From contig NW_026971509.1 of the NCBI RefSeq assembly GCF_963678635.1, forward strand, positions 248,001 through 312,000: a stretch of DNA of 64,000 bases, given 5' to 3'. The notes beneath the pieces are model-generated. The model saw only the letters and a program-made list of their open reading frames with translations, was not told the origin of the DNA and did no database searches. Origin of the DNA: Symsagittifera roscoffensis (Eukaryota > Xenacoelomorpha > Acoela > Convolutidae). The translations under genes were made by a program, and so were the position numbers. This document shows positions 1 through 9,220 of the stretch, one piece after another (positions within the stretch are counted from its first letter, which is position 1; the number at the start of each line of letters is the position of its first letter).

Positions 1-1
1 G

Positions 2-298
2 AAATTGATCAAAAAGTCGTACGATAATATATCAAAAACTCTTTTTATCCCCTATCCAAAACCCAAATTTGTAAAAACACCTCAGCAAAGTTCTTTATTC
101 CTTCATTTCTTTAAAGATTTTCTAAGTTCAAAATCTTGCATGATCAGGTTTGGTATCAGATTTCCAGAGATTTGCTTTGAAAAATTCATCAACTTTGAGT
201 TATCGTCTCAAATCTACATCAAAATCAGAGAACTTGACTATCTACTTAAAAATCAGCAATTTCTCATTGATTACATACAAAAAATTCAATTAACTTGA
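2..298 (+). pseudogene. C-terminal part of unrecognised gene B, copy 1 (cut by window edge)
   Basis: An open frame runs from the window edge to TGA at 296-298. It is identical to the second half of the reading frame at 6053-6640, where an ATG and an internal TGA can be seen. The visible part is rich in Phe, Ile, Lys and Leu, with several FxxF and aromatic clusters, and ends in YIQKIQLT. I do not recognise a domain. The 5' half and the start lie left of the window, so I cannot tell whether this copy also has the internal stop. Confidence 0.45.
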
Positions 299-316
299 TG
301 AAAAAAAGTTGCAGAG

Positions 317-457
317 ATGTTACTTTTATTAATTTTTCTTCTTTTGTTACTTATATCGGCAATATTTCTTATTTTTACAGCAAACAACTTTTGGTCATTT
401 ATTTTTGCGATTGCTTTTGTGTATATTTTTACTTATTTGGAAGACTTAAGTCCTTAA
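317..457 (+). CDS. 46-aa hydrophobic micro-ORF, copy 1
   Basis: ATG at 317, TAA at 455-457. The product starts MLLLLIFLLLLLISAIFLIF, then a short TANNFW link, then a second hydrophobic stretch (FIFAIAFVYIFTYL), then an acidic tail EDLSP. It therefore looks like a signal-anchor or two-helix membrane micropeptide. It is identical at 6659-6799; the older paralogue at 8704 is broken by a stop. Against it: the coding strand is T-rich, so hydrophobic codons are expected by chance, and a TTTTTACAG acceptor-like site lies inside. Family unknown. Confidence 0.3.
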   Translation: MLLLLIFLLLLLISAIFLIFTANNFWSFIFAIAFVYIFTYLEDLSP

Positions 458-469
458 AAGGTTCCTCTG

Positions 470-603
470 ATTGGATACGACAACTTGAACAAAAAAGAAC
501 ATTTTTGTGATTGGAAACGACAATGTGTAAAATGGAGCTTTGTTTCCAATTGGACACGAGTTTTCTATAAGAAATCCATAAAAGGAAACAGAAATGTGAT
601 TGG
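470..603 (+). promoter_or_regulatory. Inverted CCAAT-box array upstream of the 165-aa-class gene, copy 1
   Basis: Four copies of an 11-mer with consensus ATTGGANACGA start at 470, 510, 549 and 599, spaced 40, 39 and 50 bp. A weaker form (GATAGGATG) follows near 634. ATTGG is the reverse complement of CCAAT, the NF-Y site. The array lies about 230-360 bp before the ATG at 832. It recurs at 6812-6945 and, partly decayed, at 8857-8990, always before the same gene. Its promoter role is inferred. Confidence 0.55.
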
Positions 604-831
604 ACACAGCTACAATCCAAATAAGGAAAATCCATTCTGATAGGATGAACCTACACATTCTAGTTGAAGATACCCTCACTCCTAACTAAAAATCATTTTA
701 TTTTCAACTTAACTACCGTCAACTACCTCCTCTCTCAGCTCTAAATACAATAATTTCAACTTAACCACAGTCAACTTTCACCCTCAACTGTAAATCTTGT
801 TTTTACTCATTAACTCAACTTATTGCTCAAA

Positions 832-1320
832 ATGATCTTCTCAGTACAAAACAACAACCTTATGTTCTCGGTGGAATTTTCGGCTGATTTAGTACAAATC
901 CAAGTGCGAGAAACAGTTTGTGGAGTTTTTCTGGCACGAATGGACATCCCAATCCAAGTCTGGCATATGCTGGAAGTGATGCGAAGGGATTTCAACGAAC
1001 ATCATATAACGCAAGTACCCCCTACAGAGAATCAACTTGGAGAAATGCAAATGATGGAGGAAGTGGCCGAGCATGTGGGAATGAACTACCCCAAAACTCC
1101 TGACTCTAGATATGTGGCTCAACCATTCGACGATTTCCTCTTTCCTTAGGAAGAGGGATCTGTGGACAACCCAATTACAATCGAAGAGGATGAGGGGTTC
1201 TCTGAGCCAAGAACTCCAGTCAGCGAACCACCAGTGATGGAGGCAAGACCAGCTTTGCGCTCCATTGAGAATTTGCAAAGTTTTGAGAACTCAGCTGCTC
1301 GACAGCTCTTTGATTTGTAA
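832..1320 (+). pseudogene. 165-aa-class nematode gene, copy 1, with in-frame TAG
   Basis: The frame opens at ATG 832 (MIFSVQNNNLMFSVEFS) and reads in one frame to TAA at 1318-1320, broken only by TAG at 1147-1149. The intact paralogue at 9221-9718 has TGG (Trp) there. If translated as is, the product would be 105 aa and lose the acidic NPITIEEDEG segment and the conserved AARQLFD end. AATAAA at 1320-1325 overlaps the stop, as expected for a compact nematode 3' end. I do not recognise the family. Copy 2 shares the same nonsense codon, so the mutation predates the duplication. Confidence 0.7.
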
Positions 1321-1837
1321 ATAAATTGGTTACTATCTTGTGATTTGTAATTTAATTTCTTTGTATCTAGAAAATTTATTTTCAAGAGATAGGAGCAAAG
1401 AGATCATAGAAAAGTTCACTAAGAAATTTCAAAGGTAAAACTTTGTTAAAAATGAAACTAATTGAGCATCTGGTAAACTGCTTTATAAAATTTTGTTAGA
1501 AAGATGGCAAAAAATATTAAACCAAATTTTGCAAGCATGTTAAAAACTTTACATTAATTTTTGCACCATGCAAAAATTTTCATAATTTTTTTTGCCTACT
1601 TGTTAAAAAAATCAAAGAAAATCTCGCAAATTAAGAAAAATTTCATTAAAGGATTTTCTTGCACTGTTAATAATTAAATAAAATGAAAATCTTTGTTTTA
1701 ATTTTGATCATAAAAAAACTCTATTTTTAGCATGTATTTTGATCAAAAATATTGGATAAACAATCTATTAAGATAGAAAATAGTACTCAAAGTCAGCATA
1801 TTACTTTGGTAGAAAGATTCGTGATCAAGTCGGTTTT
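1321..1837. other. AT-rich 3' flank, no gene seen
   Basis: After the AATAAA the region is A/T-rich with loosely repeated phrases such as TTTTTGCA(C/T) and TTGTTAAAAAAATCAAA. The same phrases fill the 3' flanks of the other copies. The direct duplication ends at 1798, and about 40 bp of unique sequence precede the inverted-repeat arm. Confidence 0.6.
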
Positions 1838-1871
1838 TATATCAGTAGTAGATGTTGAGGCTGAAGTGTGT

Positions 1872-1981
1872 GGGGGGGGGGGGGGGCATAGAAGACCCTA
1901 TGTATTAAGATACGTTATAAACTTCGGGTCTTCGATGCTATGTATTAAGATTGGGTATAGAGTCTACAGTGTATTAAGATA
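1872..1981. repeat. Inverted-repeat terminus: G15 tract plus three TGTATTAAGAT motifs
   Basis: A run of 15 G (1872-1886) is followed by TGTATTAAGAT at 1901, 1941 and 1970. Sequences related to GAAGACCC and its complement GGGTCTTC lie between them (1891, 1927). The mirror image is present at the right end: C-run at about 18443-18455, and ATCTTAATACA-type motifs at about 18349, 18380 and 18419. Ordered subterminal repeats like these resemble transposase-binding arrays, but no transposase was found. Confidence 0.6.
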
Positions 1982-4900
1982 GGGAATACCGATGGTAAGG
2001 TTTTATGGTTTGTGTGATGGTAAGATAATGGTAAGAAAAACGTAATTTTTTTGGTTTTTGTGTGGAAATGTTTATTTTTTTCGCAAAATTTTTGACGCGC
2101 GTTATCTAATTGGGAACAATTAATTGTTAATTACGTGTAGAGTTAAAGTTTTTTATATAGCTTTTTTGGTGCATGGTAAATCAATGGTAAGAGTTTTTGT
2201 GCAAAACTTGGAATTTTTATCAAATTTTCTTCCAAAAAATTCAAAACACGATAAGATTACCTATTATTTGACCAAATTTATTAGATAATCCTACTTTCTA
2301 TCTAAATGAAACAATAATCTTACTTTCCATCTAATTAAAACAATGCTGAAACGTGCAGAAACTTTGAAAAAATTCAAATTTTTTGAGAAAAAATTGCAAA
2401 AATTTCAAGTATTTGGAAAAAATTGCAAAAATCTCATAATTTTGGTTAATCTTTGATGTTTTTGATCTAATTTTAAACATACTTTTACGTATTGATTTTA
2501 AAATTAAGCTGAGACTGTATTTTAATTGTCATTATGTTGAGACAATGATACAAAATTTTGAATAAAAAAATGACTTTTTCCACAATTTTTTCTCAAAATA
2601 TTGAAATACAATGAAGTTTACCTTAGTTGAGCTAAATACTTGGTTATACAATGCTCTAAACACTGAAAAGAAGGTTCATAGTAGCAGAATTAATATTGAA
2701 ACTTCCGGAAAACAGTGAAACTAGTCGTAATTTTTGAGAAGGTAAAATGAAAATTAATCAAATTCACATGAAATTTTCCATTTCGAACCTTTTATTTTGG
2801 TTTTTAACTGTTTGTTTTTGTCCAGTTCAGGGATGATTTTTAGGAATCTCTATTCAAATGAACATTAAAGGCAATATTCTATGAAATTTCTAAATCAAAC
2901 TCCATTATTCAACTCCTCCTCATTTCTTTCTCATTGAATTACCCAAATTTGTACAAAAATTACAACTTGTGAGAAATTTTTTATGTTAAAAATTAGAAAT
3001 TTCAGATTATTGATAAAAAATGAACAGTTTATTGCTAAAATTGTATAAAATGGGATAAATGTTTCTTAAAAATTTATTCGATATTGGTTCAAATTCAACA
3101 AAAACTTCTTCATAACTGATGATTATCTCTCTGTTGCTCCTGCAACATAACTTTCAAGATTTTCCGTAGAGTTTTTCCATGTTTTAAAGTTATTCTTGCT
3201 TTCTGTTTAATACATGTTTTCGCTATTGAACGCACTTTACTAGAAAATTTAGTCAAAACTGGAGAATTTAGGAGGAAAATAGTATCAATTGAACGAACAA
3301 TTTGCTGGCAGAGATGAAATTAGAACTGATACCGTATGATTATTACAATAAAAAATGTTAATATCTTCCTCAAGGTTCCCCTGTTTGGTTGCTATTGTAA
3401 ACTATTTAAGCAAAAATACACATTTTGGGATCAATAATTATCACTTTTCTTGCAAAATAGTTATTAACTCGCTTTTTTTCTTAAATTATGACGGAAAGTT
3501 TCTCAAAAATATCCAAGTGAGAAAGAATTGATGCTAGTTAAAGCCTTCAAAAATTTATGCACAAAATGAGAATATAAAGGTGTATTTTTACGATCTAAGA
3601 ACAAATTAGGAGCAGCTCTATTAATTATAATCTGAAAATCTCCGGAAATACGCAAGAGAACCTAGTTCCTAACATCTACAATATAAAAACTTCTGAAAGA
3701 GCGAGTCTCAAAAAATTGATTTAGCAAAGCAAATCAAGATGCAAACTGGAATAATTGTGTATTTTTCCGATTTTTATTAAGAAAAAACTCTATGTAGTAA
3801 AAATGTAGTAATGTATTGTATATAGTGTTGTATATTCTATGTAGTATTGTGTATGTATATAGCAAGGAAAAGTAGATCTTGAAAGCAAGTTTTCAATTTA
3901 TGCTTTATGTAACTTCTTCCAAAAGATGTCGAATTGGGTTTGCTTCTCAAAAATTATCCTCAAAACATTTGATCTTTCATATAAAGTACCTAATATATCA
4001 AATGATAACATTTTTTTCTAGTGAATTACGCATAAATATAAGACTTTCAGAATTTTTATGTCGTATTTTTTCTCAAGATATACTTTATAAGCTAAATTTT
4101 AGTAAAATTATCTCAAATCTCCTAAGGAATAAATTGAGTTTCTATCTCATTTTAGTATTTTCTAGGTTTCTGTTTCATCTACTATCTACCAAATGAATCT
4201 AGTTTGAGCAAATTTTTACTTGAAAATTGAATTTTAATGAAAAAAATGTATCGTTTCAACGAACGTTCCATAATCCGAAGCTGAATTATTACCATAAATT
4301 CTTTACTAAAAAGCTTTACAGGATTTTCTCAACCTCATAACTGTATAATGCTGTTTTAAATCTGAATTTCTATTTTAGGATAAATTTATAGTTGGAATGA
4401 TGTATATCATTATCTTGAAACTTTCAAGGTTTAGCAAAATATACATTTTTTCCAGGTCATTTATCAATTCCGTTTCTGAAATCATCAAAAAATCAATAGA
4501 AAAACATAATTCTTTATAAGTCAAACCACATTATCTGCTTAAAAGGCTCTACTCTATGAACACTTTTACAAACACTAAACAAGGAAAACTTTAAAATAGT
4601 AACTACAAAAAACCTTTCAATTAGTTGATGTTTTCCAAATATCCAAGTTTTACAATTTTTAGGCAAATACCTAAATACTCATTAGCATATGTTATGCACT
4701 TTACTACAAATTTATCACAACAAAGTCTCCGCAAGATTGCAACCAAGGGAGTTTTTACTGTTGATTAAAAGTTTTCGGATCGAGTTCCATGGAAAGCTTT
4801 ACGACGATTTGAACTCGCTTTTTGCTGTCTTTAACATCAATCAAAACCTTTGAATAAAAAAAATAAATGACAGTTCAGGTAATGTAATGAAAACACTGTA

Positions 4901-5008
4901 TAATTACTGACTAGATTTGTTACAATTGCTGAGACTTTTCAGATTCAGTAAAAACTAATAATCATAGTAATTTTTAAGTTTTTCAAAAAAAAAACTTAGA
5001 AATTTTAC

Positions 5009-5236
5009 CTTCTCCTGAAGTGTGTTTGGAGTCTGCTGAGCACATGATTTAATATTATGCGGAGAATGCTTCTTCTTGAAATGATTAGCGAGTTCCTCGC
5101 TGCTATAAGTATAAAAGTTACAGTTAGAACACTTCAAAACACCACATGTTCTACGATGTCTTGATGCATCTTTGTGAGTGTATTCCCTGCCACATTCAAG
5201 ACATGCAATTCTTTCGTTTCTTTTGAGCGAAGGCAT
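5009..5236 (-). CDS. Two-finger zinc-finger protein Z, copy 1 (left arm)
   Basis: ATG at 5236. The product has two zinc-binding modules: CLECGREYTHKDASRHRRTC (C2HC-like, residues ~12-32) and a classical C2H2 finger CSNCNFYTY...HFKKKH (residues ~36-56). The frame runs on to a stop at 4955. A consensus donor (GAGAAG|GTAAAATT) at 5008 suggests that exon 1 ends at residue 76. A nucleic-acid-binding role follows from the finger type. A hydrophobic ORF ends 18 bp upstream, and a CCAAT-repeat array lies behind it. Copies sit at 13543 (frameshifted) and 15057 (intact). No downstream exon is evident in this arm. Confidence 0.65.
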
Positions 5237-5254
5237 CTCAATAGTAATGAAAAA

Positions 5255-5470
5255 TTAAATGGGCGATTTGAAATGTCCCAAATTTTTAGATAAGGTGAGT
5301 TGAATAGCCTCAAAAAAATGAATAAAAGTAAGTAAAAACAGCAAACTTATAAACCAATTGTTTTTAACGAGAAAGAAAATCAGAATGTATATGCTATATG
5401 AATGAGAAATAAAAATCGTCCAATCTAACCATGGAATTTTTAAAAGTATCAACCAATCAGAATCAAGCAT
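5255..5470 (-). CDS. Hydrophobic 71-aa ORF upstream of zinc-finger gene, copy 1
   Basis: ATG at 5470, stop at 5255, 18 bp before the zinc-finger ATG. The product begins MLDSDWLILLKIPWLDWTIF and has a long hydrophobic segment (ILIFFLVKNNWFISLLFLL) suggesting a membrane helix. The other two copies (13306, 14820) are 72 aa. They stay open despite several substitutions, and the length difference is a whole codon. It could be a real small membrane protein, an upstream ORF of the zinc-finger mRNA, or chance in T-rich DNA. Confidence 0.3.
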   Translation of the reverse strand: MLDSDWLILLKIPWLDWTIFISHSYSIYILIFFLVKNNWFISLLFLLTFIHFFEAIQLTLSKNLGHFKSPI

Positions 5471-5740
5471 TAATTACAAGGAAATTTTTATCTTTTCTGA
5501 TATCAACCAATCAGAATTGAGCTTCAATAGTCATGTGATTTTCGACAAATTCAATGTCCACCAACCAGAATTGAGTTGCAAAAGTCATGTAATTTTCAAG
5601 AAATTTAATGTCAACCAATCAGAGTTGAGCTCTTCTTCTCATGAATTTTTCAACATTTTCTTTAAAATTTGTAGATTTTGAGGATACTTTCCCAGACATT
5701 ATTTGTCTTAATGACCAATCAGAATGAAGTAATCACAGAT
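5441..5740 (-). promoter_or_regulatory. CCAAT-repeat array upstream of zinc-finger gene, copy 1
   Basis: CCAATCAGA or close variants (one CCAACCAGA) recur near 5453, 5508, 5563, 5618 and 5713, about 55 bp apart. Each sits in a longer degenerate unit of the type ATCAACCAATCAGAATTGAG followed by CATGTAATTTTC. The array lies on the 5' side of the hydrophobic ORF and zinc-finger gene. Equivalent arrays occur at 13037-13340 and 14600-14850. NF-Y binding is inferred from the pentamer only. Confidence 0.5.
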
Positions 5741-5847
5741 TTTAAAAAACTTTGTAGATCAGAACCAGACTATGTTTATGAAACTTTTCAATCAATAAAT
5801 TTTTTATTGAATTTTTCCAACATAACTAAGATTTGAAGTCTGATACC

Positions 5848-5940
5848 CTAGTGGGATAAATGAGATTTCTTGTCTAGTTTATATTGTTTTTTTTCGATAT
5901 TCAGTTCAAATTTTGAAATTTCGATCAAAATTTTTTCGTG
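5848..5940 (-). pseudogene. 3' remnant of unrecognised gene C in the left arm
   Basis: The reverse complement encodes the last ~30 residues of the 194-aa gene C (ILIEISKFELNIEKK ... KSHLSH) up to TAG at 5848. It stops where inverted-repeat homology stops. It marks the inner breakpoint of the left arm inside a coding sequence and cannot make a protein by itself. Confidence 0.75.
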
Positions 5941-6052
5941 GTAATGACGTCATTTTTTCGAAATTTCTAGAATTTTCCAGAAAAATTTCAACCAATCAGA
6001 ACTAAGCAGTTTCTAGACATAACTTTGGATCCAAAATATTCATTTTTGAAGA

Positions 6053-6640
6053 ATGTCAATTAAAAAGCATTTGAACTTCCTTGAATTACTCTACAAGAAA
6101 AAAGAAAATATTCCGTGTGATTTTTTTATTGATGAAACAGATGTTGACTCTTACTTTTTTCATAATTTTTTGGACGTCTTTATTGTACAAAATTGAGTTA
6201 TCCGACTAAGTAAAGGTCTCTTCAGAGAAACCTACTCAATCAAAGAGTTTACTTTTGATTCACATATTGCGTATCAAAGTTTTAAACTTACGGCTGAATT
6301 ACACCTCACAAGGAAAGAAATTTTGTTTTTTCTCGAGAGTTTGAAATTGATCAAAAAGTCGTACGATAATATATCAAAAACTCTTTTTATCCCCTATCCA
6401 AAACCCAAATTTGTAAAAACACCTCAGCAAAGTTCTTTATTCCTTCATTTCTTTAAAGATTTTCTAAGTTCAAAATCTTGCATGATCAGGTTTGGTATCA
6501 GATTTCCAGAGATTTGCTTTGAAAAATTCATCAACTTTGAGTTATCGTCTCAAATCTACATCAAAATCAGAGAACTTGACTATCTACTTAAAAATCAGCA
6601 ATTTCTCATTGATTACATACAAAAAATTCAATTAACTTGA
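6053..6640 (+). pseudogene. Unrecognised gene B, copy 2, with one in-frame TGA
   Basis: ATG at 6053 opens MSIKKHLNFLELLYKKKENI and reads 47 codons to TGA at 6194-6196. The same frame then continues without a stop to TGA at 6638-6640, giving 194 sense codons in all. Composition is uniform on both sides of the TGA (Lys/Phe/Leu/Asp-rich), which suggests one coding sequence with a nonsense mutation rather than two genes. No intron signals fit across the TGA. The second half is duplicated at 2-298. I recognise no domain; an F-box-associated or similar nematode-expanded family is only a guess. Confidence 0.5.
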
Positions 6641-6658
6641 TGAAAAAAAGTTGCAGAG

Positions 6659-6799
6659 ATGTTACTTTTATTAATTTTTCTTCTTTTGTTACTTATATCG
6701 GCAATATTTCTTATTTTTACAGCAAACAACTTTTGGTCATTTATTTTTGCGATTGCTTTTGTGTATATTTTTACTTATTTGGAAGACTTAAGTCCTTAA
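6659..6799 (+). CDS. 46-aa hydrophobic micro-ORF, copy 2
   Basis: Identical in sequence to the ORF at 317-457: leader-like run MLLLLIFLLLLL, second hydrophobic segment, EDLSP tail. It starts 19 bp after the stop of gene B and ends just before the CCAAT array of the next gene. Real coding status is unproven. Confidence 0.3.
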   Translation: MLLLLIFLLLLLISAIFLIFTANNFWSFIFAIAFVYIFTYLEDLSP

Positions 6800-6811
6800 A
6801 AGGTTCCTCTG

Positions 6812-6945
6812 ATTGGATACGACAACTTGAACAAAAAAGAACATTTTTGTGATTGGAAACGACAATGTGTAAAATGGAGCTTTGTTTCCAATTGGACACG
6901 AGTTTTCTATAAGAAATCCATAAAAGGAAACAGAAATGTGATTGG
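6812..6945 (+). promoter_or_regulatory. Inverted CCAAT-box array, copy 2
   Basis: The same four ATTGGANAC boxes as in copy 1, at 6812, 6852, 6891 and 6941. They are followed by a pair of CAACTTAAC(T/C)AC(C/A)GTCAAC direct repeats at about 7050 and 7104 before the ATG at 7174. Confidence 0.55.
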
Positions 6946-7173
6946 ACACAGCTACAATCCAAATAAGGAAAATCCATTCTGATAGGATGAACCTACACAT
7001 TCTAGTTGAAGATACCCTCACTCCTAACTAAAAATCATTTTATTTTCAACTTAACTACCGTCAACTACCTCCTCTCTCAGCTCTAAATACAATAATTTCA
7101 ACTTAACCACAGTCAACTTTCACCCTCAACTGTAAATCTTGTTTTTACTCATTAACTCAACTTATTGCTCAAA

Positions 7174-7662
7174 ATGATCTTCTCAGTACAAAACAACAAC
7201 CTTATGTTCTCGGTGGAATTTTCGGCTGATTTAGTACAAATCCAAGTGCGAGAAACAGTTTGTGGAGTTTTTCTGGCACGAATGGACATCCCAATCCAAG
7301 TCTGGCATATGGTGGAAGTGATGCGAAGGGATTTCAACGAACATCATATAACGCAAGTACCCCCTACAGAGAATCAACTTGGAGAAATGCAAATGATGGA
7401 GGAAGTGGCCGAGCATGTGGGAATGAACTACCCCAAAACTCCTGACTCTAGATATGTGGCTCAACCATTCGACGATTTCCTCTTTCCTTAGGAAGAGGGA
7501 TCTGTGGACAACCCAATTACAATCGAAGAGGATGAGGGGTTCTCTGAGCCAAGAACTCCAGTCAGCGAACCACCAGTGATGGAGGCAAGACCAGCTTTGC
7601 GCTCCATTGAGAATTTGCAAAGTTTTGAGAACTCAGCTGCTCGACAGCTCTTTGATTTGTAA
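7174..7662 (+). pseudogene. 165-aa-class nematode gene, copy 2, with in-frame TAG
   Basis: ATG at 7174, TAG at 7489-7491, same frame continuing to TAA at 7660-7662. The protein differs from copy 1 at one residue (WHMV instead of WHML), where this copy agrees with the intact third copy (WHLV). AATAAA overlaps the terminal stop. Probably inactive or making a 105-aa truncated product. Confidence 0.7.
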
Positions 7663-8588
7663 ATAAATTGGTTACTATCTTGTGATTTGTAATTTAATTT
7701 CTTTGTATCTAGAAAATTTATTTTCAAGAGATAGGAGCAAAGAGATCATAGAAAAGTTCACTAAGAAATTTCAAAGGTAAAACTTTGTTAAAAATGAAAC
7801 TAATTGAGCATCTGGTAAACTGCTTTATAAAATTTTGTTAGAAAGATGGCAAAAAATATTAAACCAAATTTTGCAAGCATGTTAAAAACTTTACATTAAT
7901 TTTTGCACCATGCAAAAATTTTCATAATTTTTTTTGCCTACTTGTTAAAAAAATCAAAGAAAATCTCGCAAATTAAGAAAAATTTCATTAAAGGATTTTC
8001 TTGCACTGTTAATAATTAAATAAAATGAAAATCTTTGTTTTAATTTTGATCATAAAAAAACTCTATTTTTAGCATGTATTTTGATCAAAAATATTGGATA
8101 AACAATCTATTAAGATAATAAATAGTACTCAAAGTCAGCAATTATGAAAAATTTTTAGCATTAATTTAACAAGTTTTTTACAATAAAAATTTGCCATTTT
8201 TGCATATGAATAAGAAAAAATAAGTTAGGTTTTTGCATTTGTTTTCAAAAAAACCACGAAAAACTTGCATCTAACACAAAAATTTGTTGAAAATTTTTGC
8301 ACACTTGTTGAAAAAACCAAAAACGTTTTTGCATCTTGTAAAAAAGTTTAATTAAATTTTTGCAAACGTGTTGAAAAAATCAAACCAAAATTTGCATCTT
8401 GAGGAAAAACTCTGAGTTAATTTTTGCCCACGTGTTGAAAATTGCAAATTTGTTCGATGAAAAAACTTTTTATTTAAATAAAACCAATTTTGACAAGATT
8501 TTTATAAGCAAATATGCATCTATTAATAGAAAAATTGATACGCTACTATTTACAGTACCATAACCATCAATGAACCAATCAACAATTT
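7663..8588. other. Noncoding AT-rich stretch with degenerate ~65-70-bp tandem repeat
   Basis: No gene seen. From about 8264 to 8450 a loose tandem unit recurs: TTGCATCTTG, an A-run, TTAATTAA-like, TTTTTGCACACGTGTTGAAAAAA. The same words appear in the 3' flanks of the paralogous genes and, in a shorter form, in the minisatellite at 9966-10310. Confidence 0.5.
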
Positions 8589-8690
8589 TCAACAAATCAG
8601 TCTCATACTTTGAGTTTTGAACTTTTCGAATCCTTTCCAAAAAAATTGATCCAAGTGTCTGAGTGGACGCAAGTTCCTGATCAGAAATGA
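8589..8690 (-). pseudogene. C-terminal fragment of the 10508-11032 gene family
   Basis: The minus strand encodes a tail ending FKTQSMRLIC, which parallels KYKTQNMNMIC at the end of the ORF at 10508. The DNA is alignable over about 100 bp (for example TTTGAGTTTTG near both ends). Upstream of 8690 the similarity stops and the sequence becomes the micro-ORF block on the other strand. A truncated relic. Confidence 0.55.
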
Positions 8691-8703
8691 AAAAATTGCG
8701 GAG

Positions 8704-8844
8704 ATGCTACTTTTATTAATTTTCCTTTTTTTGTTACTTATATCGGCAATATTTCTTATTTTTACAGCAAACAACTTTTGAGCATTTATTTTTGCGATTG
8801 CTTTTGTGTATATTTTTACTTATTTGAAAGACTTAAAACCTTAA
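8704..8844 (+). pseudogene. 46-aa micro-ORF, copy 3, broken by TGA
   Basis: Aligns codon for codon with 317-457. TTTTGG has become TTTTGA, so residue 26 is a stop at 8779-8781. The frame otherwise stays open to TAA at 8842-8844. One L to F change lies in the first helix. The stop weakens the case that this ORF is under constraint. Confidence 0.45.
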
Positions 8845-8856
8845 AAGGTTCCTCTG

Positions 8857-8990
8857 ATTGGATACGACAACTTGAACAAAAATGAACATTTTTGTGATTG
8901 AAAACAACAATAATCAAAATGGAGCTTTGTTTCCGATTGGACCTGAGTTTTCTATAAGAAATCCATAAAAGGAAACAGAAATGTGATTGG
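8857..8990 (+). promoter_or_regulatory. Inverted CCAAT-box array, copy 3 (partly decayed)
   Basis: ATTGG remains at 8857 (ATTGGATACGA), 8936 (ATTGGACCTGA) and 8986 (ATTGGACACAG). The second box is ATTGAAAAC near 8897. Spacing matches copies 1 and 2. It precedes the only intact member of the family. Confidence 0.5.
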
Positions 8991-9220
8991 ACACAGCTAC
9001 AATCCAAATAAGGAAAATCCATTCTGATAGGATGAACCTACACATTCTAGTTGAAGATACCCTCACTCCTAACTAAAAATCATTTTATTTTCAACCAAAC
9101 CGCCGTCCACTACCTCCTCTCTCAGCTCTAAACATCCTAATTTCAACTTATTTTTTGTAAGGTTCCCCCACCTCTCAGTTCTTTCTTGTTTTTGCTCTTT
9201 TAGTCATCTTATTGCTCCAA

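Larger units (their letters stand above)
1..1798. repeat. Direct duplication, copy 1 (period 6342 bp)
   Basis: Matches 6343-8140 almost base for base. I found one substitution in the shared gene (C at 970, G at 7312) and a few changes near 1772. It carries the tail of an unrecognised gene, a micro-ORF, a CCAAT-box promoter and a stop-containing copy of the 165-aa-class gene. Similarity ends at the AGTCAGCA at 1791-1798. The left limit lies outside the window, so the true unit may be longer. Confidence 0.95.
1838..5940. repeat. Large inverted repeat, left arm (~4.1 kb)
   Basis: Reverse-complementary to 14303-18483 over its full length, at roughly 95% by eye. Homology starts at the GTAGTAGATGTTGAGGCTGAAG block near 1846 and ends inside the 3' end of the unrecognised gene C, at about 5939. 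The arm holds a zinc-finger gene on the minus strand, its CCAAT-repeat promoter, and about 3 kb of AT-rich DNA with no convincing gene. It may be a long-TIR mobile element or a large inverted duplication. I see no clear target-site duplication outside the arms. Confidence 0.9.
6343..8140. repeat. Direct duplication, copy 2
   Basis: Near-identical to 1-1798. Divergence begins after AGTCAGCA at 8140. Because copy 1 is followed by the inverted-repeat arm and copy 2 by degenerate AT-rich DNA and a third paralogous block, the left arm sits exactly between the two copies. Confidence 0.95.

Noticed and set aside
3879-4196. 105-aa plus-strand ORF in the left arm
   Set aside because: No ATG start, and no corresponding open frame was found in the homologous right arm.
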